A DNA stretch of 64,000 nt from assembly GCF_035953295.1 (NCBI RefSeq), contig NZ_CP108370.1:682001-746000 (forward strand). The letters are read 5' to 3'. Each line of letters starts with the position of its first letter. Position 1 is the stretch's first letter. Below, piece after piece: positions 16,340 through 25,251 of the stretch. This DNA comes from Streptomyces sp. NBC_01335 (GTDB lineage Bacteria; Actinomycetota; Actinomycetes; Streptomycetales; Streptomycetaceae). The notes beneath the pieces were generated by a model that was not told the DNA's origin, ran no database searches, and saw only the letters and a program-made list of their open reading frames with translations. The position numbers and the translations under genes were made by a program.

Positions 16340-18178
16340 TCAGACGTTCGCGACCCCGTTGGAGTACGACTTCATGAAGTACGTCCCGAAGCCGTTCTGG
16401 ACCGGGTCGCCGGCCTTGTCGATGCAGTGCAGGATGCCGCCGCCCGCCGCGTCGTTGAGGCAGACCGTCATCAGGTCGGTGAAGACGACGCCGGGAGTGT
16501 TCGGGACCTCGTAGGCGGCGTCGGTGTAGATGTTCGCGCCGAGGTTGAAGAAGCAGTAACTCCCCAGGCCCCAGGCGTGGTGCTCGCGCACGTCGTCGCC
16601 GACCTTGTAGGCGGCGTAGCCGAGGGTGGAGCCGTGCCGCCACGCCGACTGGGTGGGCACGTCGTAGGGGTGCTCGTTCTGGAAGAAGTAGGTGCGGCCG
16701 TGGTCGCCCTGCCACAGCACCTCGTACTTCTGGTAGTGCTCGACGAAGAGCCCGTACACGGTGACGTGGTCGCCGTTCACCACGATGCCGGTGTCGGCGG
16801 GGTTGACCGTCCAGCCGACGGTTCCGTCGAGACCGTGGTCGGCGCGCCAGAGCCAGAGGTGGTCGCAGATCACGTCGTTGCTGTCGATCTGGACGCTGGT
16901 CCCCGCACCGCCGGCCACCGCGCCGCCGATCCGGGCGACGATGTCGAACAGCACCGTCGGGTCGGCGCTGTGCCGCTGCCGGCTCCGGCCGTGGCCGACG
17001 CGCAGCAGTACCGGGGTGTGCTCGGAGGCCGCCTCGAACAGCAGCCCGGCGAGGGTGACACCGGCGACGTCCGCGACCTCGATCAGGGTGTTGCGGCGGG
17101 TGGAGCGCAGGGTGGCCAGGCCGAGGCCGAGGACCACGGTTCCGGGGCGGTTCACGCGCAGCGGGGCGGAGATGTCGTAGATGCCCGGGGTGAACAGGAG
17201 GTGCTTGCCGTGGGCGAGGGCCTGGTTGATCTCGGCGGCCGAGTCGCCCGGCTGGGCCACGTGGAACTGCGACAGCGGGATGTTCCGCCCCCGGGCCTGG
17301 CCGTGCTCCCAGGTCGTGCCGGAGCTGTTGGTGCGCAGCGCGGGCACGAAGACCTGGTAGGAGCCGTGGCGGTCCACGGTGAGGAACGGCTTCTCGCGGA
17401 CCACGGGGGTGCGGTCGACGGTGGTCATCGGAGGCGTCGGGAAGGACTGCGCGGGGGCGCCGGCGGTGCCGACGAACACCATGTTCCAGTTGGAGCCGGT
17501 CCAGCTGCCGAAGGTGTCGTTGCGCGACAGCCACTGCTGCTGGGAGCCGGAGTCGACCTGTCCGTCCACCACGCTGTCGGCGAGGAAGCCGCCGCTGGAC
17601 CACTGGTTGCCGGGCGGGCTCGGCATCAGGGTCATGTTGCCCTTGATGTGGACGCGGCGCATCGGAGCGGCCTGGGAGACCGCCCAGCGCTCCAGTCCGT
17701 CCGGCGGCACGATGGTGAGGTTCTCGGCGGCCCGCCAGAAGTTCTGGGTGCCGTTTCCGTCGAACCACTGGGCGTCGACGGTGACATGACCGTTGATCAC
17801 CACGTCGGAGGGGCTCGCGCCGAGGCCCAGCACGTGCGTGTAGAAGCCGACGTTGATGTCGACGTGGTAGGTGCCCGGCTCGAAGGCGAGGGCGAAGCGC
17901 TCGTCGCCGAACTGGTTGGACTCCTGGACGGCGAACACGGCGTCGACCCTGGCCTGGATCGAGGCGTCGCTCATGGACGGGTCGAAGACCAGGACGTTCG
18001 GGCCGAGCGCGGAGGAGACGTGGCCGGTTCCGTGCTTGCCGGAGTCATGGCCGGCCCCGTGCTTGCCGGATGCGGCGCCCGACGCGAACGCCGGTCCTGA
18101 ACAGACTCCGCCGATCAGCGGCACCGAGGCAGCGGCTGCCCCGCGCAGCACATTACGGCGAGAGGGAATCATGGACAC
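16340..18178 (-). CDS. Tat-exported parallel beta-helix protein (pectate-lyase-like fold)
   Basis: A 612-residue exported protein. The N-terminus has a twin-arginine signal (SRRNVLRGAAAASVPLIGG) and then a short repeat (SGKHGAGH, SGKHGTGH). The body has two halves of pectate-lyase-like beta-helix: FALAFEPGTYHVDINVGFYT early, then HLLFTPGIYDISAPLRVNRP and NDVICDHLWLWRADHG. Streptomyces relatives are often labelled adenylyl cyclase or coagulation-factor-like by transfer; I see no cyclase motif. A role in polysaccharide binding or cleavage fits the fold and the LacI-type operator upstream. The exact substrate is unknown. Confidence 0.75.
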   Translation of the reverse strand: MSMIPSRRNVLRGAAAASVPLIGGVCSGPAFASGAASGKHGAGHDSGKHGTGHVSSALGPNVLVFDPSMSDASIQARVDAVFAVQESNQFGDERFALAFEPGTYHVDINVGFYTHVLGLGASPSDVVINGHVTVDAQWFDGNGTQNFWRAAENLTIVPPDGLERWAVSQAAPMRRVHIKGNMTLMPSPPGNQWSSGGFLADSVVDGQVDSGSQQQWLSRNDTFGSWTGSNWNMVFVGTAGAPAQSFPTPPMTTVDRTPVVREKPFLTVDRHGSYQVFVPALRTNSSGTTWEHGQARGRNIPLSQFHVAQPGDSAAEINQALAHGKHLLFTPGIYDISAPLRVNRPGTVVLGLGLATLRSTRRNTLIEVADVAGVTLAGLLFEAASEHTPVLLRVGHGRSRQRHSADPTVLFDIVARIGGAVAGGAGTSVQIDSNDVICDHLWLWRADHGLDGTVGWTVNPADTGIVVNGDHVTVYGLFVEHYQKYEVLWQGDHGRTYFFQNEHPYDVPTQSAWRHGSTLGYAAYKVGDDVREHHAWGLGSYCFFNLGANIYTDAAYEVPNTPGVVFTDLMTVCLNDAAGGGILHCIDKAGDPVQNGFGTYFMKSYSNGVANV

Positions 18179-18244
18179 GGCTCTCCCTGCATGGGGTGAA
18201 ATGGCGTGAATGAGTGGGGCCTCCTGCCGGCCCCCGAGCTCTCT

Positions 18245-18256
18245 GAGAGCGCTCTC
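18245..18256 (-). promoter_or_regulatory. LacI-type operator
   Basis: GAGAGCGCTCTC is a perfect 12-base palindrome with the central CG step typical of LacI-family sugar repressors. It lies 67 bases before the start of the beta-helix gene, the only gene reading from it, and suggests sugar-responsive repression. Confidence 0.55.
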
Positions 18257-18442
18257 TCAGCCACGAAGTGAATCACCGTGGATGTGGAGCGTCAATGCGC
18301 GTGCAGCACAGGGGATTTGCCGGCTCGTCGACGATCGGGCGAAGCCGTGCGGAGCGCATGACTCCGCTCGCTGCCCCTCGTGTCCGACCGGCCCTCCTTC
18401 GGGCGCTGCCCTGCCGCGTCCGTCGGCGTGGCCGGGGCGGCA

Positions 18443-18469
18443 GGGGCGGCACAGTCGAAAGCCGTCCCC
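18443..18469 (-). terminator. Possible terminator after jetD
   Basis: GGGGCGGC at 18443-18450 pairs with GCCGTCCCC at 18461-18469 with one bulged base. It lies just past the stop of the four-gene jet operon on the minus strand. The stem is modest. Confidence 0.45.
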
Positions 18470-18512
18470 GAGGTGTGCGTCAAACGCCGGTGAACAGGCC
18501 CGGGTCCGCGGG

Positions 18513-19775
18513 TCAGGCGTGCGCTCCTTCCGGCGAACCGCACCCCGTGAGGTCCTTCAGCAGCCCGCCCATGACCGCCTCCTCCTCGACGCGAAGGCCG
18601 TGCTCGGCGAGTGCGCGCGCGAGGGCCGGGTCCCAGGGCGACAGCGCCGGCTTGCCGTCCAGCGGGCGCAGATCCGGCCCGGCGGCCGCCACCGCCTCGC
18701 GGTAGTCGTCGGCCGAGTAGCGCCAGGGCTGCCACGGCACGTGGCTCAGCAGTGTCGCGGCGATGCGCAGACCGCCCCAGTCGAAGTCGCCGTGGTAGCG
18801 GAATGCGGTACCGAGCTGGTGCAGACGGGCGAGGAGGGTCAAGGCTGCGGCCGACGGCTGGCCCTGGACGCAGACCATGGGGCGGGCATCCGGTCCGTAG
18901 GTGTCCGCAGCGGCCGAGAGGACCGCCGGGTTCTCACAGATGTGGACCACGGGCGGTGCCGTCAGCGGCGGCCGGCGGGCGAGCTGACGGAGTGTGAGTA
19001 CGCACGGCTCTCCCGCGGAGGCCATCCAGTCCAGGGCCGGAGTCCCGCGGAGGTTGAGGGTGAGCACCGTCGAGGAGACGTCGTCCCGGAGCAGACCGGC
19101 CAAAGCCCACGCGGCCCGCCGCCAGGCGGCTCCCGTTCCCTCGGGGTGGCCGGTCAGAGCGCGGGCGCCGGAGAGGACGAGGGTGGCCAACGGCGTGCCG
19201 TCGTCGAGCGCGTGGGCGCTGCCCAGAACGTCCGCGGCGTACACCGACAGCGACCGGGCGGGTTCGACGGGCAGCTCCCGCAGGACCCGTACGGCCTGCT
19301 CCACCAGCGGGCGGGCGGTGGCGGGAGTACGGGCGAGGCGGCGCACGAGACCGTCGTCGCGGACCCGGAGGGCCCAGGCGGCGTGCTCCGGACGGTCTTC
19401 GGCCAGCAGGGCGAGAGGCGCGTACGCCTCCGCCCAGGCCCGCGCCTCGATCCCGCGGATCTCGTCGGCCGGGACGACCGGGCCGGTGAGCGCCGTCACG
19501 GCCGCCTCCAGTCCTTCCGGGCTGATGCCCGATCTGACCAGCACGGCGTCCACGGCGTCGAGTCGGACCGTCAGCGCCCGGCCGGCACCCGGAGCCCGGC
19601 CCAGCAGCCGTTCGGCCGCCGCCCGCTCGGCCGGGCTCGGCGTCGCCAGCGAGACCGCGCCGGTCAGGGGCTGTCCGCGCTCGATGCGTCGGCGCGCCCG
19701 CTCCACCAGCCAGGCCAGGTCGGCGCCGCCGAGCAGCCGGCGCAGGCGCGCTTCGTCCACCGGCGGGCCGCTCAT
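18513..19775 (-). CDS. jetD: Wadjet JetD, Toprim nuclease subunit (TIGR02679/DUF2399)
   Basis: A 420-residue protein of the DUF3323/DUF2399 type, the JetD subunit of type II Wadjet. JetD dimers cut plasmid DNA once the JetABC motor has measured its size. The C-terminal Toprim part is visible: the acidic residue in VVHICENPAVL (Glu near 281) and the DxD in YHGDFDWGG (near 329-335). The N-terminal 250 residues are helical and would be the DNA-binding arm. ATG at 19775 overlaps the jetC stop by ATGA; longer frames upstream lie inside jetC and are rejected. It is the last gene of the operon. Confidence 0.9.
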   Translation of the reverse strand: MSGPPVDEARLRRLLGGADLAWLVERARRRIERGQPLTGAVSLATPSPAERAAAERLLGRAPGAGRALTVRLDAVDAVLVRSGISPEGLEAAVTALTGPVVPADEIRGIEARAWAEAYAPLALLAEDRPEHAAWALRVRDDGLVRRLARTPATARPLVEQAVRVLRELPVEPARSLSVYAADVLGSAHALDDGTPLATLVLSGARALTGHPEGTGAAWRRAAWALAGLLRDDVSSTVLTLNLRGTPALDWMASAGEPCVLTLRQLARRPPLTAPPVVHICENPAVLSAAADTYGPDARPMVCVQGQPSAAALTLLARLHQLGTAFRYHGDFDWGGLRIAATLLSHVPWQPWRYSADDYREAVAAAGPDLRPLDGKPALSPWDPALARALAEHGLRVEEEAVMGGLLKDLTGCGSPEGAHA

Positions 19776-22700
19776 GCCCACGACGGCTCCGCGTCGGACG
19801 GACGCACCGGGTCCTCGCGGCGGGTGCGGGCCGTGCCGTCCCACTCCCAGCGGGTGACGAGGACGGCGGCCACCTCGTCGACGCGGGCGAGCTGGGCGAT
19901 GGCGATGCCCGGTACCTGCGGATAGCAGGCCCACTCCCGCTCGCTGGTCATGACCACATCCAGGTCGAAGGCGTGCAGGAGCCCGAGGCACTTGGCACGC
20001 GAGTCGTCGTCCACGCCCGCGAACGCCTCGTCCAGGGTCACCAGGCGTGGCGCGTACGGGCTGCCCGCGCTCGCGTAGTGCGAGGAGGCGGCTGCGAACA
20101 GGGGAACGGACACGGCGAGGACGCGCTCTCCTCCGGAGGCGGGGCCGGTGGCGGGAACCCAGCGTCCGTGCTGCCGGCGCTCGACGGCGAACTCGTGCCA
20201 GGACCGGTAGTCGAGGGCTGCTGTGAGGTGTTCCAGCCAGCTGCCCGCCGCGTCCTCGGTCTGCTGCCGGGCGATCTGCGTCTGCAGGAACTCGCCGACC
20301 GCGGCCCGGTCCTCGGCCGTCCAGGCGTCGGCGGTCTGGAGCAGGCGCCCGCGGGCCTGGGCGAGGCCGGGAGGGGCTTTGCGGGAGGGCCGCCACACCA
20401 GGCGCAGTCTCATGCCGGTGGAGGTGGGCCGTTCCTCCAGCTCGGTGTTCATGGACAGCACCTGCCGTTCGGCGGCTGCGATCAGCTCCTGGAGGGTGCC
20501 GGCCACTTCGGTGACGAGGTGGGTTTCGAGGATCTCCCGCTCGTGTGCGGAGAGGATGCGGGTGAGTTCGCCGACCTCGACCGCGAGCGCCTCGGCGAGT
20601 TCGGGAACGGCCCGCTCACGGCCCTGGTAGACGACGTCGACGATCATTCCGTCCTCGACCATGCGGGCGGAGGCGGTGTTGCCGTGCCGCGACAGCGCGT
20701 CCTGGAGGGTTTTGAACTCCTCGCTCAGACGCCGCTGCACCCGTTCCCAGGCACCGTCGGAGTCGTCGGTCGCCGAAAGCTCCGCTTCGAGGGAACGGGC
20801 CAGCGCGACGGCCGGGGTGGCCGCCCACGGGCCGTCGCCCGCGGCCGGCACGGCGAGATCGGGAAGGGCGACGGCGATCAGTCCCGTGGCGGTGAAGCGC
20901 TGGAGCGCGGCGATGGCCTCGGTGCGTGCCGCGGCGGCTTCGGCGACGGCCTTCTCCAGCTGTTCGATGCGGCCCTCGGCCCGGCTGGCCCGCCGGTCCG
21001 CCTCCATGTGCTGGTCCTGGGAGCGCTGTTGGTCGGCCGCGCAGCCGCGCAGGGCCTCCGCTGTCTCGGCGAGCAGCCGCTCCAGTTCCGCCACGGCGGC
21101 GCCGACGGTCGCACGCAGGGTGGCCAGCCGCTCGTCCGCGGCTGCCGCCTCTCGGGCCGCCTCTTCCGCCCGAACGGCGAGTTCGGCGGTCAGCTCCCCC
21201 GCCCGGAGCGCCTCTTCGCGCTCGTCGTCGGCCTGCCGGGACGCCTCGTCCCGCTCACGGAGTGCGGGCCAGAGCCCGGCCAGGACGACGTCGAGTCCGG
21301 CGAGGGCCTGCCGTACGTCGGCCAGCGCCGGCCGGCCGGAGGGCAGGTTCAGGTCGGCCGAGGTCTCCCGCAGTTCGGCGGCGGCCGACTCGGCCCGTTC
21401 GGCCGCCGCCGTCGCCTCGGCGGTCCGCTCGTCGCGCCGGCTCCGCAACCGGCGCACGGTTTCGGCGGCGGCCGCGGCATCGGCGTGGGCCCGGATCAGG
21501 GGCGCCTCGTCGGGCACGGTGGCCAGCTCCGTGTCGAGCGTACGACGACGGGCCGCCAGCGCACGCGCCTGCGCGTCGGCTTCGGCCGACTCCTTCTGGA
21601 GGAGCGAGAGTTCACCCCGCAGGGCCGCGACCCGGGTCCGCCTCGCGGCTTCCCGGGCGCCCTCTCCGATGTATTCGGCGGCGGGTTTGGCCCAGCGGCC
21701 GGCCAGGACGCCGACGCGATGGCGGCCGTCCGCCGCGACCCAGGTGCCGCCCCTGCCTCCGGTGCCGTACGTGGTCCGGGCAGCGTCCGTCGCCCACGTG
21801 CCGTCCATGCCCCGGGTGCCGCCCGTGGCCGTGGTGCCCGACGGGCCGGTGCCCGGTACGTCGCCGGGCGGGGACGCGGTCCCGAAAGCCCCGCCGAGGC
21901 CGATCGCCTCCAGCAGCCGAGCCACTGCCTCCACACCGACCTGCGCGGCCCGCGCGTCGCCGTGGTCCACGGCCGGGCGCAGTACGTCGGCGAGCGACGC
22001 CCCCTCGACCGGTCCGGTGTCCGGGGCCAGCAGCACGTCGTACCCGTCCGCGGCGAGGGCGGCTCCGTCGGGGCGTACCCACGCGTCCAGCAGACCGGAC
22101 GCCTCCAGGGCCGCCTCCAGCCCGGCGCGGGCCTGGTCCGCGACTTCGTCCCGGAAGTCGACCAGCCGCCACAGGGGGGCACCGGGCGCATGGTCCCGCA
22201 GGCCGGGGGTCCGGGTGTGCGGGGACCGCGGCCCGCGCCGACGGCCGGACTCCAGCCCGGCGAGCTCCTGTTCGGCGTCGCGGATCCGGGCGGCCAGACC
22301 GGCCCGGTGGTGCGCCGACCGCGCCACCAGGTCGGCGAGGACCGCCGCTGCGGCGCTGTGTGCGTCCGAGGCACGGCGGCGCGCGGGACAGGGGCCGTCC
22401 TGGTGACGGGTCCACTCCTGGAGCTCGTCCAGAAGTCCGGCGGGGTCCGGGTGGGAGAGCTCCCCGCACCGGCCCGCGTGCTCACGTACCGCGTCGACCA
22501 GAGCCCGTCCGGCGGCCCGCGCCGTGTCCTCGGCCGTGTCCAGCGCCTCGGTGGCGTGCGCCAGATCGGTCTCCGTCTCGTCGAGCCGGAGTACGGCGGC
22601 CCGGCGCCCGGCCGCCGCCTCCTCGGCCCGGTCCGCGAGCGCTTCCACGTGCGTGAGGGTGCGGTGCCTGCGGCTGGTCGCTCCGGCCACCGCGGCCCGC

Positions 22701-24004
22701 AGGTCGGCGACCGCCCGTCCCTCGTCCACGGGCAGGTCCAGCCGGGCCTCCGCAGCCGATTCCCGTGCCCGTAGCCAGGTGTCGCCGGACAGTTCCCGGG
22801 CCGCCCTGAGCCGGTTCTCCGCGGCGCCGAGGCGGCCCAGCGCCTTGGCGTGCTGGAGCGAGGCCCTCTCCCGGTCGTCGCGCGTGCGGGCACGGTCGCC
22901 CTCCGCCCGGTCCAACACCTGTGCGGCACGCTCCAGTTCGCGGGCGCTGCGCATTTCCGGGCCCTCGCGGAGGGCCGCGTCGGCCGCCTCCAGCCGCGTC
23001 CGGGCCCCGGTGAGCGCGGCGACGCGCTCTTCCACTGCCGACCGGTCTTCCTCCGCCGCGGTCTTCTCGGCCTGCGCATCGGAGAGGTCGCGCAGCAGTT
23101 GCTCGTACTTCGAGTGTTCGCTGCGCGGGAGACGGGCTCGGCGGCGGGAGGCCGTGCGGGCGTAGCGCCGGTAGTGGTCGAGGAAGACGGAGGCCGCCCG
23201 TTCGGCGGCCCCGGCAGCGCGTAGTTCCTCCTTCTCCTCGTCGAGGGAGCGGAAGGCTTCGGCCACGTCCGCGACGACGGCCTGGTCCATCGGCGGAAGG
23301 GCCTCGGTGAGGGCGCGGGAGAGGGCGACCTCGTTGGGCCGCTTGGACAGCTGGGGCTGGCGCAGCTGGATGAGCAGGTCCACGAGGGCGGCGTAGCGCT
23401 GCTCCCCGAGGCCGAACAGGGCCTCGTCGACGGCCCGGCGGTAGGCCTTGGCCTGGTCGTGGACCATGCCCCGTCCGGCGACCGCCTCGATGAGCCGGTC
23501 CCGGGACAGGACGGTGCCCGTGGCGTCGAGCAGGCTCAGTGTGCCCTCCGCACGTGCGTCGGCCGGGCCGTGGTCGATCCGCTGCCCGGTCACCGCCCAC
23601 CAGTGCCGGGCGATGCCGCGCCCGCTGACGGCCTTGAGCCCGCACAGGAGCGTCCGGAACTGTTCCTCCCCGCTCACCGCGTCGCGGCGGCCGAACTCCA
23701 CCCAGGTGTAGCCGAGGCGTTCGGAGTGCGGGTGCTCGCCGCCGAGCAGGAGGTTCCACTCCATCCGCTTGCCGGCGTCCCCGTCCGGTTCCACCCGGCG
23801 GGCGCTGAGGTCGCCGTCGAGGAGGAAGGGCAGGGTCAGCGCCAGCACTTTGGACTTGCCGGTGCCGTTGTTGCCCCGGAGCAGCAGCCGGCCGTCGCGG
23901 AAGTGGAACTCCTCCACGTCGTAGTGGAAGAGGTCGACGAGACCGATCCGCAGGGGCTGCCATCGGGGGCGCGCGGGGGCGGGGAGTGCGGGACGGGGGG
24001 TCAA
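19772..24004 (-). CDS. jetC: Wadjet JetC, SMC-like ATPase (TIGR02680)
   Basis: A 1410-residue SMC/MukB-like ATPase, the loop-extruding motor of the system. Walker A is GNNGTGKS at residues 44-51; the signature SGGE is at 1290-1293; Walker B is RLVTLDEAF near 1320-1328. Long coiled coils rich in Ala, Arg and Glu lie between, with a globular hinge near residues 620-800. The hinge region contains a Gly/Thr-rich insertion at about 711-756. The start is TTG, overlapping the jetB stop by TTGA; the first in-frame ATG lies after Walker A, so the rare start is required. The N-terminal head and C-terminal head would meet to bind ATP. Confidence 0.93.
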   Translation of the reverse strand: MTPRPALPAPARPRWQPLRIGLVDLFHYDVEEFHFRDGRLLLRGNNGTGKSKVLALTLPFLLDGDLSARRVEPDGDAGKRMEWNLLLGGEHPHSERLGYTWVEFGRRDAVSGEEQFRTLLCGLKAVSGRGIARHWWAVTGQRIDHGPADARAEGTLSLLDATGTVLSRDRLIEAVAGRGMVHDQAKAYRRAVDEALFGLGEQRYAALVDLLIQLRQPQLSKRPNEVALSRALTEALPPMDQAVVADVAEAFRSLDEEKEELRAAGAAERAASVFLDHYRRYARTASRRRARLPRSEHSKYEQLLRDLSDAQAEKTAAEEDRSAVEERVAALTGARTRLEAADAALREGPEMRSARELERAAQVLDRAEGDRARTRDDRERASLQHAKALGRLGAAENRLRAARELSGDTWLRARESAAEARLDLPVDEGRAVADLRAAVAGATSRRHRTLTHVEALADRAEEAAAGRRAAVLRLDETETDLAHATEALDTAEDTARAAGRALVDAVREHAGRCGELSHPDPAGLLDELQEWTRHQDGPCPARRRASDAHSAAAAVLADLVARSAHHRAGLAARIRDAEQELAGLESGRRRGPRSPHTRTPGLRDHAPGAPLWRLVDFRDEVADQARAGLEAALEASGLLDAWVRPDGAALAADGYDVLLAPDTGPVEGASLADVLRPAVDHGDARAAQVGVEAVARLLEAIGLGGAFGTASPPGDVPGTGPSGTTATGGTRGMDGTWATDAARTTYGTGGRGGTWVAADGRHRVGVLAGRWAKPAAEYIGEGAREAARRTRVAALRGELSLLQKESAEADAQARALAARRRTLDTELATVPDEAPLIRAHADAAAAAETVRRLRSRRDERTAEATAAAERAESAAAELRETSADLNLPSGRPALADVRQALAGLDVVLAGLWPALRERDEASRQADDEREEALRAGELTAELAVRAEEAAREAAAADERLATLRATVGAAVAELERLLAETAEALRGCAADQQRSQDQHMEADRRASRAEGRIEQLEKAVAEAAAARTEAIAALQRFTATGLIAVALPDLAVPAAGDGPWAATPAVALARSLEAELSATDDSDGAWERVQRRLSEEFKTLQDALSRHGNTASARMVEDGMIVDVVYQGRERAVPELAEALAVEVGELTRILSAHEREILETHLVTEVAGTLQELIAAAERQVLSMNTELEERPTSTGMRLRLVWRPSRKAPPGLAQARGRLLQTADAWTAEDRAAVGEFLQTQIARQQTEDAAGSWLEHLTAALDYRSWHEFAVERRQHGRWVPATGPASGGERVLAVSVPLFAAASSHYASAGSPYAPRLVTLDEAFAGVDDDSRAKCLGLLHAFDLDVVMTSEREWACYPQVPGIAIAQLARVDEVAAVLVTRWEWDGTARTRREDPVRPSDAEPSWA

Positions 24005-25251
24005 GGCCGGTTCGCCTTTCGCTGGGCGGGCACCTGCGCGGTGCCGGCGGTACGGGGTTCGCGTACGACGGCCTCGCCGACCGCGTAGCGGGCGAGCGCG
24101 GGGCGCGGCGCGACCCCGTCGGCGGTGCGGGCGACCAGACCAAGGGCCGCCAGCCGGGCGACGGCCTGCTCGGCGAGTTCGCCCTCGGCACCCTGCTCCC
24201 GGGCCGATCTGGACCAGAATCCGCTGTGTTCGGCGGCCAGTTCGACCACGCGGCGCTCCAGGTCGGCCATGGGGACGACCAGGCCGCCGACCGAGGCGAG
24301 GTGCTCGGCGAGCAGGAGGGTGACGTGGCCGCGCGTTCCCGATTCGGGCATGCGGACGTCGGTGAGGTCGTCCTCGGGATCGACCATGGCGATGCCCTCG
24401 GCCCGCACTTCGGCGACCAGCCCGGTCAGTTCGTTGATGCGGGCGGTGAGGAAGCCGCGCTGGCGCGTCAGGTAGCCGAGCTCGGCGTCGGTCAGCTCGT
24501 CGTAGTAGAGAACGGGGTCGTCGAGCAGCCGCCGTGTCAGCGAGCGGCGCAGCGCACGGAAACGCAGCTCGTCGCTGTCGAGGGCCGTTTCCGCGGCGAG
24601 TTCGGTGATCCGGGCCTCCAGCGTTTCGGCCCGGACGGTGGAGGGTCCCCGGCGGGTGGCGAGCAAGCCTGCGAGTACCCGGCGTTCGACGTCGTACAGG
24701 ACGTCGCCGGCTCCGCTGACGTACGCGTCCTCGTCGCCGGCGACGCGCCGCAGGACCCCGAGGTGGAGCAGGAGCCGTACGACGGCGGCGAGGTCGAGCC
24801 GCTCGTCCCGGCGGTCCAAGGTGAACTGGATTCCCGCCGCGGCCAGTCGGGGGTCCTTGGCGTCCAGCATGATCTGGTCGGCGAGACGGCCCAGCGCGAC
24901 CTGTGCCTCGCCGCGTTCGAGGGCGGCGAGGGCGAGGCAGAGCAGGACGTAGCGACGGCGGCTGAAGGGGGCGGCGCTACGGGTGACCTCGCGCGCGGGG
25001 TGCGTGGCGTCGTCCGGCACACCGGGGATCTTGCCCAGCCGGGCGGTCTCGGCGTCGACCTGGAGGAACCAGCCGGTGTTGCGGTCGAACCACTCGCGCA
25101 GCTCGGAGGCGTGCCGCCGGACGAGGCGGAACTCGTCGGCGTACGCGCCGTGCGCGAGCAGCAGGGGCTGCTTCAGCAGGGCCCGGGCGGCCTTGCGCCT
25201 CTCGGCGGCGTGCTGCCCGTCGAGCACTTCGGCGAGCGGGGTCGTCGTCAC
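24001..25251 (-). CDS. jetB: Wadjet JetB (TIGR02678/DUF2398)
   Basis: A 416-residue protein of the DUF2398 type, equivalent to the MukE-like kite subunit of the complex. It is mainly helical with winged-helix parts; RRYVLLCLALAALERGEAQ and LRFRALRRSLTRRLLDDP are typical segments. It binds JetA and the JetC heads. GTG at 25251 overlaps the jetA stop by GTGA, and the gene overlaps jetC by TTGA. The fixed order and overlaps mean the three structural subunits are made in step. Confidence 0.9.
   Translation of the reverse strand: MTTTPLAEVLDGQHAAERRKAARALLKQPLLLAHGAYADEFRLVRRHASELREWFDRNTGWFLQVDAETARLGKIPGVPDDATHPAREVTRSAAPFSRRRYVLLCLALAALERGEAQVALGRLADQIMLDAKDPRLAAAGIQFTLDRRDERLDLAAVVRLLLHLGVLRRVAGDEDAYVSGAGDVLYDVERRVLAGLLATRRGPSTVRAETLEARITELAAETALDSDELRFRALRRSLTRRLLDDPVLYYDELTDAELGYLTRQRGFLTARINELTGLVAEVRAEGIAMVDPEDDLTDVRMPESGTRGHVTLLLAEHLASVGGLVVPMADLERRVVELAAEHSGFWSRSAREQGAEGELAEQAVARLAALGLVARTADGVAPRPALARYAVGEAVVREPRTAGTAQVPAQRKANRP

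Noticed and set aside
16340..18178. Adenylyl cyclase label for the beta-helix protein
   Set aside because: No cyclase catalytic motif is visible; the fold and the LacI-type operator point to a polysaccharide-related role.
19973..22774. Open frame of 933 residues antisense to jetC
   Set aside because: Low-complexity shadow frame; the SMC motifs and operon overlaps are on the minus strand.
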